From contig DMFQ01000418.1 in the NCBI GenBank assembly GCA_003450555.1, forward strand, positions 1 to 5,386: 5,386 nt of DNA, read 5' to 3'. This DNA is from Ktedonobacter sp. Its GTDB lineage: Bacteria; Chloroflexota; Ktedonobacteria; Ktedonobacterales; Ktedonobacteraceae. A model generated the notes under the pieces. That model was not told where the DNA came from, made no database searches, and saw only the letters and a program-made list of their open reading frames with translations. Both the position numbers and the translations under genes were made by a program. Of this stretch, positions 1 through 5,386 are shown one piece after another; position 1 is the first letter of the stretch, and every line of letters begins with the position of its first letter.

Positions 1-1602
1 AAGCTGGTGCCGCATCGAGTGCTGGCGTTAAACCGCGCTGAACGCGAAGAGGTGCTGCGGGTAAGCGTCTCGCTGCCCTATGAGCAGGTGCAGCGGAATA
101 TCACTGAGCGCTATCCCATCAAGGCTACCTCGCCGTTTGCTCAATACCTGACCTCTGCCATGGAAGATGGGTATAAACGTCTTCTTGCTCCCGCTATGGA
201 GCGCGAGGTACGGGCAGAGCTGACGCGCAAGGCCGAAGAACACGCCATCACTATTTTCGCCGCCAACTTACGAAACTTACTCTTGCAGCCTCCGCTGAGA
301 GGTAGGAAAGTCTTAGGCATCGACCCGGGTTTTCGCACCGGTTGTAAGCTCACTGTCATTGATGAGACTGGGACATTTATTGAATCCGATACTATCTACC
401 TGTTTCAGACGGGAAAGGCGCAGCAGGTATTGCGCAATCTGCTCACACGCTACGGCATTACAGTGATCGCGATAGGGAATGGGACCGCCTCGCGCGAGAC
501 CGAACAACTGGTCGCTGGGTTGATACGCGAACTCGAGGGAGAAGGTGGGAAGAGCGGGCGGATTGGCTATGTGATCGTCAACGAAGCGGGAGCCTCGGTT
601 TATTCCGCGTCAGAAATTGCTCGCCAGGAGTTTCCTACACTCGACGCTACGCAGCGAGGCACCATCTCGATTGCTCGTCGTTTGCAGGATCCACTGGCTG
701 AACTCGTCAAGATTGATCCCAAGGCAGTCGGAGTGGGTTTATACCAGCACGACGTAGACCAGAAAGAATTGGCTGACATGCTCGAGCGTGTTATTGTTTC
801 CTGTGTCAACTACGCCGGAGTCGAGCTTAACTCAGCCTCTGCTGCCCTGCTCAAGCACGTCTCGGGTATCAATAATCGTGTCGCTACTGCCATTGTCAAT
901 TACCGCGGGCAACACGGGCCGTTCAAGTCGCGCGAAGAATTGCACAAAGTTCCCGGTTTAGGTCCTGCAACCTTTGTGCAGGCAGCGGGCTTTCTCAAAG
1001 TTGCCACTGGAGTCGAACCACTGGACAATACCTTCATTCACCCGGAAAGCTATGCTGCTGCGCGTGCGTTATTGGATGTGCTTCCTGCCAGCGCTGACGG
1101 CAAAAGCGTAAAGCTAGCCGAGCGTATCGCACAGTATCGTCAATTTGTCAAACTACAGAGCAATCTGGGCCGCGGTAACCGCAATCGCGCTACCTCTAAA
1201 GCAAGTGGAAGCACCAACAGCGAACAGGCTGTCTGGGCAGACCTTGCGAAGAAAGTAGGTGTTGGTTTGCCTACGCTCAACGACATCCTGGAAAATCTGG
1301 AAAAGCCGGGCCTTGATCCGCGCGACGCTCTGCCCGCCCCTATTTTGCGCCACGATGTCCTGAAGATCGAAGATTTGCAGGCGGGCATGATCTTACAGGG
1401 AACCGTGCGCAACGTCGTGGACTTTGGAGCCTTTGTTGACATTGGCGTCAAGCAGGACGGCCTGGTGCATGTCTCCGAACTTGCTGACCGCTTCGTCAAA
1501 GATCCGCTCACGGTTGTGGCTGTCGGACAGGTGGTGCAAGTGCGAGTGCTCAAGATCGATTTGCAGCGCGGACGAGTGCAGTTGAGTATGCGAGGGGGAT
1601 AA
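1..1602 (+). CDS. tex: Tex-family S1 RNA-binding protein (transcription accessory protein), 5' end outside window
   Basis: This is the C-terminal 533 codons of a Tex protein. The frame is open from base 1 (K-L-V-P-H-R), and the GTG at base 7 is an internal Val, not a start, because PHRVLALNR is a conserved internal Tex stretch. Family members are roughly 720-780 residues, so about 200-250 N-terminal residues lie upstream. Counting from the first codon, the YqgF/RNase H-like domain opens with GIDPGFRTG (106-114) and includes GNGTASRE (159-166), the NEAGASVYSASEIAR stretch and YQHDV (248-252). Helix-hairpin-helix repeats follow (about 273-333, with GVELNSAS and VPGLGP). A C-terminal S1 domain (about 459-530, with GTVRNVVDFGAFVDIG and GLVHVS) ends the protein. 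Tex is a cytoplasmic nucleic-acid-binding protein implicated in transcription and RNA metabolism; its exact biochemical role is not settled. A Ser/Asn/Arg-rich linker at about 386-408 is longer than I recall for the family. No break is seen, so this is an edge truncation, not a pseudogene. Confidence 0.97.
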   Translation, partial: KLVPHRVLALNRAEREEVLRVSVSLPYEQVQRNITERYPIKATSPFAQYLTSAMEDGYKRLLAPAMEREVRAELTRKAEEHAITIFAANLRNLLLQPPLRGRKVLGIDPGFRTGCKLTVIDETGTFIESDTIYLFQTGKAQQVLRNLLTRYGITVIAIGNGTASRETEQLVAGLIRELEGEGGKSGRIGYVIVNEAGASVYSASEIARQEFPTLDATQRGTISIARRLQDPLAELVKIDPKAVGVGLYQHDVDQKELADMLERVIVSCVNYAGVELNSASAALLKHVSGINNRVATAIVNYRGQHGPFKSREELHKVPGLGPATFVQAAGFLKVATGVEPLDNTFIHPESYAAARALLDVLPASADGKSVKLAERIAQYRQFVKLQSNLGRGNRNRATSKASGSTNSEQAVWADLAKKVGVGLPTLNDILENLEKPGLDPRDALPAPILRHDVLKIEDLQAGMILQGTVRNVVDFGAFVDIGVKQDGLVHVSELADRFVKDPLTVVAVGQVVQVRVLKIDLQRGRVQLSMRGG

Positions 1603-1617
1603 TGAGAATATCCCTGC

Positions 1618-2589
1618 CTACACCAATAACACCACCTTCCCCGTTGTTTTGCGTTCAGCAATAGCGCGATGTGCCTCTGCTGCCTCAGCAAGTGGGAAGG
1701 TCTGGCCGACGATGATTTCGAGCTTGCCACCTATGAGGTACTGCATCAATTCCATTACTGCTCTGGCAATATGGTCAGGACGACTCATCTGGGCTGTGAG
1801 CCAGTAGCCAATAATCGCCTGATTTTTGTACATTAATTGGATACCAGAAAACTGTGCTATCTGGCCACTTGCAGCCCCATAGATAACCATACGTCCGAAT
1901 GGTGCGAGGCATTGCAGGCTCTTTTCAGCGTGCTCGCCTCCTACCATCTCCAGAATAATATCAGCGCCCCGACCGTCCGTAGCCTGAAGTACCTGTTCTG
2001 CCCAGTTCTCTTCCGTATAATTTATAGCGATATCTGCTCCGAGTCGCTTTACCAGATCAAGTTTACTGGCATTACTTGCCGTGCCAATTACTGTGCCAGC
2101 TTTCATCAGTTTGGCAAGTTGTACTGCCATTGTGCCAACGCCGCCTGCAGCCGCGTGAACCAGGACGCTCTCTCCTGGTTGAAGCTGTGTTGACTCGCGC
2201 AAGAGTTGATATGCCGTAATACCCTGCACAGGAAAAGCGGCGGCATGGGTAAAATCGATGTTAGGTGGAATAGGGATAGTTGTCGCAGCCTGGGCGATAG
2301 CGTATTCCGCGTATCCACCATCTCCAAAGGCAACGACCCGTGTTCCTACTTCTGGCGTGTTGACGCCTGGACCAGGGGCCGCGACTGTGCCGGCGAACTC
2401 AAATCCCGGCGTTGTTGGGGTGTGGGTGCGCGTCAAATATGCTCCCTGCCGTTGAGACAGGTCAGCATAATTAATACCTGCTGCTGCTACTTTGATCAGT
2501 ACCTCACCCGCTTTCGGCGTAGGTATTTCAATTTCTTCTAAATGCATGACCTCTGGACCGCCTGTTTCGTCGATGCGAATAGCTTTCAT
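1618..2589 (-). CDS. NADPH:quinone oxidoreductase-like protein (zinc-independent MDR family)
   Basis: The complete 323-residue protein matches the usual length of quinone oxidoreductases in the medium-chain dehydrogenase/reductase superfamily. The GroES-like catalytic half contains GINYADL (38-44), PGFEFAG (61-67) and GGYAEY (91-96). The Rossmann half contains the glycine-rich loop HAAAGGVG (145-152), LGADIAINY (183-191), DGRGADIILEMVGG (205-218) and the C-terminal TTGKVVLL. There is a single cysteine (C227) and no zinc-ligand cluster, which fits the quinone reductase/zeta-crystallin branch rather than zinc alcohol dehydrogenases. The expected reaction is NAD(P)H-dependent reduction of quinones or activated enones in the cytoplasm; the true substrate and the cofactor preference cannot be read from sequence. 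The start MKAIRI is the canonical start for the family, with AAGGA 11 bases upstream on this strand. The gene converges on tex (15 bp between stops) and diverges from ftsH. I give no symbol because many paralogues exist. Confidence 0.95.
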   Translation of the reverse strand: MKAIRIDETGGPEVMHLEEIEIPTPKAGEVLIKVAAAGINYADLSQRQGAYLTRTHTPTTPGFEFAGTVAAPGPGVNTPEVGTRVVAFGDGGYAEYAIAQAATTIPIPPNIDFTHAAAFPVQGITAYQLLRESTQLQPGESVLVHAAAGGVGTMAVQLAKLMKAGTVIGTASNASKLDLVKRLGADIAINYTEENWAEQVLQATDGRGADIILEMVGGEHAEKSLQCLAPFGRMVIYGAASGQIAQFSGIQLMYKNQAIIGYWLTAQMSRPDHIARAVMELMQYLIGGKLEIIVGQTFPLAEAAEAHRAIAERKTTGKVVLLV

Positions 2590-2600
2590 CGGAGCATCTT

Positions 2601-2606
2601 TCCTTT
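2601..2606 (-). promoter_or_regulatory. Ribosome binding site of the oxidoreductase gene
   Basis: The minus strand reads AAAGGA here, ending 11 bases before the ATG at 2587-2589. The spacing is slightly long, but no better purine-rich core lies closer, and the family's canonical MKAI start supports this initiation site. Confidence 0.55.
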
Positions 2607-2643
2607 CCCGAACATGATAGAGCGTCTTTAAGAACCTGTACGA

Positions 2644-2672
2644 ATTGTAGCACTAATCAGGAGGGTCGGGAA
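2644..2672 (-). promoter_or_regulatory. Candidate extended -10 promoter for the oxidoreductase gene
   Basis: On the minus strand the -10 candidate TACAAT (2644-2649, 5 of 6 matches to TATAAT) is preceded by TGC, giving an extended -10 element TGnTACAAT. A weak -35 candidate TTCCCG (2667-2672, 3 of 6) lies 17 bases upstream. Transcription would begin near 2637 and leave a leader of about 48 bases before the ATG at 2589. The call rests on motif matching alone. Confidence 0.35.
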
Positions 2673-2705
2673 TGCATCTTTGCGGCTAGTGATAACGTAT
2701 TAAAA

Positions 2706-2722
2706 TTGTAGATACCCTACAA
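2706..2722. promoter_or_regulatory. Inverted repeat TTGTAG-N5-CTACAA, possible operator or small hairpin
   Basis: Two perfect 6-base arms (2706-2711 and 2717-2722) flank ATACC. A half-site copy, AATTGTAG, recurs at 2643-2650 over the -10 candidate of the oxidoreductase promoter. An overlapping alternative pairing, ACCCT (2714-2718) with AGGGT (2726-2730), is also possible. Either a protein-binding palindrome or chance is plausible. Confidence 0.25.
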
Positions 2723-2830
2723 AAAAGGGTTCAAAGCGTTCTCACTTCAGGGTACTCTATACTTTTCAATCAATATGACCCATGGTCGTAACTAAAGGCG
2801 TCTAAAGTAGGTCTCAAAGCGTATTCTGAA

Positions 2831-2846
2831 ATGTGATGTAGCACAT
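2831..2846. promoter_or_regulatory. Inverted repeat ATGTG-N6-CACAT, possible operator
   Basis: The two 5-base arms (2831-2835 and 2842-2846) are perfect inverse complements around a 6-base centre. The site abuts the -35 of the distal ftsH promoter candidate, a position suited to a dimeric regulator. It resembles a CRP-type TGTGA/TCACA palindrome, but the TGTG-to-CACA spacing is 2 bases too short, so I do not assign it to a family. Confidence 0.25.
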
Positions 2847-2874
2847 AGAAACATTTTGTTACAATCATTATAAT
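2846..2874 (+). promoter_or_regulatory. Candidate sigma-70-type promoter for ftsH (distal)
   Basis: A perfect TATAAT at 2869-2874 is preceded by TAGAAA at 2846-2851 (4 of 6 matches to TTGACA) with the optimal 17-base spacer. Initiation would fall near 2881, giving a leader of about 130 bases before ATG 3014. The -35 hexamer touches the inverted repeat at 2831-2846, so a regulator bound there could affect this promoter. In AT-rich DNA chance matches are common, so confidence is moderate. Confidence 0.45.
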
Positions 2875-2932
2875 TGGGAAGTAAGTACCGAATTTACCAT
2901 GATGTTTTATGCTGAGCAGTAAATAGGTGTAC

Positions 2933-2962
2933 TTTACCCTCTAGCGTCACTACATATATAAG
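2933..2962 (+). promoter_or_regulatory. Candidate sigma-70-type promoter for ftsH (proximal)
   Basis: TTTACC at 2933-2938 (4 of 6 matches to the -35 consensus) and TATAAG at 2957-2962 (5 of 6 to the -10 consensus) are separated by 18 bases. Initiation would fall near 2969, with a leader of about 45 bases before ATG 3014. If this promoter is the real one, the GTG at 2984 would lie within the transcript but still lack a ribosome-binding site. It is an alternative or addition to the distal candidate. Confidence 0.35.
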
Positions 2963-3000
2963 GCTTGCTAGAATGTTTCATCTGTGCAAGCTTTCCAGGC

Positions 3001-3006
3001 GAGGTG
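3001..3006 (+). promoter_or_regulatory. Ribosome binding site deciding the ftsH start
   Basis: GAGGTG ends 7 bases before ATG 3014 and pairs well with the anti-Shine-Dalgarno sequence. The in-frame GTG at 2984 is preceded by a stretch without any purine-rich core, so the shorter 760-residue protein is preferred over a 770-residue one. Confidence 0.75.
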
Positions 3007-3013
3007 TACAGAC

Positions 3014-5296
3014 ATGGACGGCAAAGATGGTCGCCGATTGACATCGAAGGCCCGCTGGCGACGGTATACTGATGTGAGGAGCTTAGGACGAATAGTCTTA
3101 GCATCCCTTAAGACGCATAAACAACTGCTTTTTAGTGGTGTTCTACTCGTAATGGTTATTGGCTTGCTTTTTGGCCTGGTCAGCCAGCTCCAGGCTCCTG
3201 CATCGAATACTTCACCTAACGGGGTAACGGTCATTAGCTACAGTACATTTTTGGATCAATTGAAGGCGGGAAATGTACAAGCGGTGACACTTCAAGGCAA
3301 TGACATCAATGGATTCTTGAATACTCCCCTGGCACAGCATAAAACAGAGCTAGCAACAGTAGGGGGAATTGCTGTCAGTAAAAATGCCACCGACTTTGCT
3401 GCCTGGAGTCGCTATGTTGGCGCGGGCTATTCTTCCTGGCCAAACACCACTGCCTCTCCACCCGTTGATCCTGCTCGTGCTGTCTTTACTCATTTGCCTG
3501 GCAGTGGCGACGCGAACTTAATGCAAATGCTTTTAAGCAGCAAAGTGATAGTCAATACGCTTCCTATGCCGCAACCGCCAATCTGGCTGGGACTGCTCTG
3601 GCGATTTATCCCTCTTCTGTTCCTTGGGTTGATTCTATTACTCGTACTAGCTCCCAAAAATAATACGCGCTCTACCCGTTCTGCAGACGACCGTGTGACA
3701 CAGATTGGGAAAAGCCGCGCTCGCCGTTTTGATCGAGTAAGCGATACAAAACAATCTACAAGCATTGTACCTGAAAAATTTGCTCGTCCTACCAAATCCA
3801 CTAGTGTTTCTTCTACAAAGAATTATGTCAGTTTGGATCCGCCAGTGACGTTTGCCGATGTCGCGGGTATTGACGAAGTACGTATGGAACTGGAAGAGAT
3901 TGTGCACTTTTTGCGCACACCAGAGCGTTTTGATCGTTTAGGAGCGCGTATTCCACGAGGCGCACTACTCGTTGGCCCTCCTGGAACAGGTAAAACCTTG
4001 TTGGCAAAAGCGGTGGCTGGTGAGGCTGGCGTGCCATTCTTCAGCATGAGCGCGTCGGAATTTGTCGAGATGTTTGTTGGTGTGGGCGCGAGTCGAGTAC
4101 GAGACCTCTTCAACCAGGCTCGCCAGGCTGCTCCGTGTGTCATTTTTATCGATGAAATTGATGCCGTGGGTCGCAAGCGTTCAATGCGCGTATCCGGTAA
4201 TGACGAGCGAGATCAAACGCTCAATCAGTTGCTGGTGGAACTTGATGGTTTTGATGGGCGCAAGGCAGTGGTTGTGCTTGCGGCGACCAACCGCGCCGAT
4301 ATCCTGGACAAAGCTCTTTTGCGTCCCGGTCGCTTCGACCGTCATATTACGGTATCACACCCCGATCGCATTGGACGCGAGGCCATACTCAAGGTTCATA
4401 CGCGTTCTACGCCGCTACATGAAGAGGTATCGCTGGAGCGTCTGTCGCGTTTGACAACCGGTATGACCGGTGCGGATCTTGCCAATCTTGTCAACGAAGC
4501 TGCTCTCTGCGCCGCCCGACAAGATCTTCAACATATCACTCATGATTGCTTTGAGGATGCCTTGTCACGGGTACAGCTTGGCGCCTTGCGACCAATCGTG
4601 ATGAACGAGACCGATCGTCGTATCATTGCCTACCATGAAGGGGGCCATGCCCTTGTTGCCTATCATTTGCCGCAGGCCGATACCGTCAACCGTGTCACTA
4701 TCCTGCCACGCGGTCAGAGTCTTGGCGTGACGCAGTTCACCGCAGAGGAGGACCGCTATAACTACAGCCGCGAGACTTTGATGGCGCGCATAGCCGTCGG
4801 GCTTGGTGGGCGCGTCGCCGAGGAACTGACCTTTGGCCAGGAGCGGGTCACCACTGGGGCCGAGAACGATCTACAGGTCGTCACAGACCTGGCCCGGCGT
4901 ATGGTCACTCGCTGGGGTATGAGCGAACAGGTCGGGGTCGTCTTCGCCGACTACGAACCCGGTGGTATGAGCCTGAACATGCGCCGCAGCGAGGTTGATG
5001 ACTTGCCTACGCATCCTCGTTCGCTTGTTGTCGATACCGATGGCCAGCTTGCGCTCAATGGCAACGAAGTAGCTGCACGTCAGCACGCGTTTGCCATGAA
5101 TGCGCCCGCGGCACGTGGCAACAATAGCGCGACGATGGCGTCTATGATCGACTTCGAGGTGCAAAAGATTCTTAAAGACGGCCAGGCGATGGCGCGCGCG
5201 CTATTGAGCGAGCATTACGATCAACTGACGAAGCTGGCCGAAGCGCTGATGGAACATGAGCAACTCGATCGCAAGCAGTTTGAAGCGCTGTTTTAG
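3014..5296 (+). CDS. ftsH: ATP-dependent zinc metalloprotease FtsH
   Basis: The product is a 760-residue membrane AAA+ protease that unfolds and degrades membrane and soluble substrates as a hexamer. ATG 3014 is chosen because GAGGTG sits 7 bases upstream; the GTG at 2984 has no ribosome-binding site. A basic N-tail (1-37) precedes TM1 (about 38-56). The extracytoplasmic domain (57-189, with [13 protein letters not shown]) and TM2 (about 192-213) follow, so both ends face the cytoplasm. The AAA module has VTFADVAG (278-285), Walker A GPPGTGKT (321-328), pore loop MFVG (353-356), Walker B VIFIDE (376-381), sensor Asn426 and arginine fingers R440 and R443. The protease site has HEGGH (541-545) and third zinc ligand D619, 78 residues after H541, the same spacing I recall for E. 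coli H417-D495. All catalytic residues are present. The protein is about 115 residues longer than E. coli FtsH, through extra sequence in the N-tail, extracytoplasmic domain, TM2-AAA linker and C-terminal domain. Being a stand-alone gene, it could be one of several ftsH paralogues. Confidence 0.97.
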   Translation: MDGKDGRRLTSKARWRRYTDVRSLGRIVLASLKTHKQLLFSGVLLVMVIGLLFGLVSQLQAPASNTSPNGVTVISYSTFLDQLKAGNVQAVTLQGNDINGFLNTPLAQHKTELATVGGIAVSKNATDFAAWSRYVGAGYSSWPNTTASPPVDPARAVFTHLPGSGDANLMQMLLSSKVIVNTLPMPQPPIWLGLLWRFIPLLFLGLILLLVLAPKNNTRSTRSADDRVTQIGKSRARRFDRVSDTKQSTSIVPEKFARPTKSTSVSSTKNYVSLDPPVTFADVAGIDEVRMELEEIVHFLRTPERFDRLGARIPRGALLVGPPGTGKTLLAKAVAGEAGVPFFSMSASEFVEMFVGVGASRVRDLFNQARQAAPCVIFIDEIDAVGRKRSMRVSGNDERDQTLNQLLVELDGFDGRKAVVVLAATNRADILDKALLRPGRFDRHITVSHPDRIGREAILKVHTRSTPLHEEVSLERLSRLTTGMTGADLANLVNEAALCAARQDLQHITHDCFEDALSRVQLGALRPIVMNETDRRIIAYHEGGHALVAYHLPQADTVNRVTILPRGQSLGVTQFTAEEDRYNYSRETLMARIAVGLGGRVAEELTFGQERVTTGAENDLQVVTDLARRMVTRWGMSEQVGVVFADYEPGGMSLNMRRSEVDDLPTHPRSLVVDTDGQLALNGNEVAARQHAFAMNAPAARGNNSATMASMIDFEVQKILKDGQAMARALLSEHYDQLTKLAEALMEHEQLDRKQFEALF

Positions 5297-5322
5297 GAGT
5301 GAAATAATAGAGAAGCGCAGTG

Positions 5323-5371
5323 AGAGCCAGCCCTGACAATTTAGGGCTGGCTCTGGGGTCCCGACATTTTT
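5323..5371 (+). terminator. Hairpin terminator candidate downstream of ftsH
   Basis: A perfect 12-bp stem (AGAGCCAGCCCT at 5323-5334 with its complement at 5343-5354) begins 26 bases after the ftsH stop. It can extend by one G-U and one A-U pair to leave the tetraloop CAAT. A run of five T (5367-5371) follows, but 12 bases after the stem, so this is not a textbook intrinsic terminator. A second weak stem (GGGGT 5355-5359 with ACCCC 5372-5376) would enclose the T run. The stem is GC-rich and well placed for 3' end formation or transcript stability. It could also belong to a dispersed repeat cut by the window edge. Confidence 0.6.
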
Positions 5372-5386
5372 ACCCCCAAAATCCCC

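Larger units (their letters stand above)
2590..3013. other. AT-rich divergent intergenic region between the oxidoreductase gene and ftsH
   Basis: This gap of about 424 bp separates two genes transcribed away from each other. Two 60-base lines counted by hand (2701-2760 and 2881-2940) are about 37-38% GC, well below the flanking genes. I see no convincing ORF: the few ATGs open frames of only a handful of codons, such as ATG 2901 encoding six residues without a ribosome-binding site. The region holds candidate promoters in both directions, two short inverted repeats (2706-2722 and 2831-2846) and short direct repeats: AATTGTAG at 2643 and 2704, TGTAGCAC at 2646 and 2837, and TCAAAGCGT at 2731 and 2814. 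No tRNA, riboswitch or terminator was recognised here. Confidence 0.8.

Noticed and set aside
7..9. GTG as the start of the tex gene
   Set aside because: The frame is open to base 1 and the following residues are conserved interior Tex sequence, so the gene continues outside the window.
1140..1730. 196-codon open frame on the minus strand antisense to tex
   Set aside because: It lies opposite highly conserved Tex S1 and linker codons, has a Ser/Arg/Thr-rich shadow composition and no recognisable domain, and runs into the oxidoreductase gene.
1837..2193. 118-codon plus-strand open frame inside the oxidoreductase gene
   Set aside because: It is antisense to the conserved Rossmann domain, Cys/Ser-rich, and without family resemblance; a shadow of the real gene.
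2646..2657. Half of a CIRCE (HrcA) heat-shock operator, suggested by a TAGCACT-like string
   Set aside because: The second half GAGTGCTAA at 9-base spacing is missing.
2831..2846. CRP/FNR-type binding site
   Set aside because: The TGTG-to-CACA spacing is two bases shorter than the TGTGA-N6-TCACA pattern, so only a generic palindrome is reported.
2984..3013. GTG start for ftsH 10 codons upstream of the chosen ATG
   Set aside because: No ribosome-binding site precedes it, whereas GAGGTG is correctly spaced before ATG 3014.
4062..4454. 130-codon plus-strand frame inside ftsH
   Set aside because: It overlaps the AAA core in another frame and has no motif of its own; the ftsH frame carries all the conserved residues.
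5341..5386. G-quadruplex on the minus strand from the spaced G runs
   Set aside because: Only three closely spaced G runs are present in the window and one loop is about 10 bases, so support is insufficient.
1..5386. CRISPR array, transposon ends, toxin-antitoxin pair or tRNA
   Set aside because: No regularly spaced repeats, transposase sequence, terminal inverted repeats, small paired ORFs or cloverleaf pattern were found by eye.

Overview
The window holds three ordinary bacterial protein genes and one regulatory gap. From left to right these are the 3' part of a Tex-family S1 RNA-binding protein gene (+ strand, cut by the left edge), a complete gene for a zinc-independent quinone oxidoreductase of the MDR superfamily (- strand), an AT-rich divergent intergenic region of about 420 bp, and a complete gene for an FtsH-type membrane AAA+ zinc metalloprotease (+ strand). 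A strong hairpin follows ftsH near the right edge.

Layout: tex and the oxidoreductase gene converge with only 15 bp between their stop codons. The oxidoreductase gene and ftsH diverge from 2590-3013, which carries candidate promoters for both directions and several short inverted and direct repeats. No operon is visible: each gene seems to be its own transcription unit. No functional link between the three products is evident beyond general housekeeping and stress roles (RNA or transcription maintenance, redox detoxification, membrane protein quality control).

Organism: all three proteins are clearly bacterial. Coding GC is moderate to moderately high (single 60-base lines counted by hand range from about 43% to 70%), while the intergenic gap is about 37-38%. 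The FtsH has a long N-terminal tail and extra insertions, and its gene stands alone. This would fit a large-genome soil bacterium, possibly Chloroflexota of the Ktedonobacteria type. That placement is an impression from sequence style, not a demonstrated assignment.

I looked for an undescribed system (CRISPR, retroelement, toxin-antitoxin, mobile element, RNA gene) and found none. The items most worth a second look are the lineage-specific expansions in FtsH, especially the roughly 40-residue insertion in its C-terminal protease domain, the repeated TGTAG-centred motifs in the divergent promoter region, and the hairpin with C-rich tail at the right edge.
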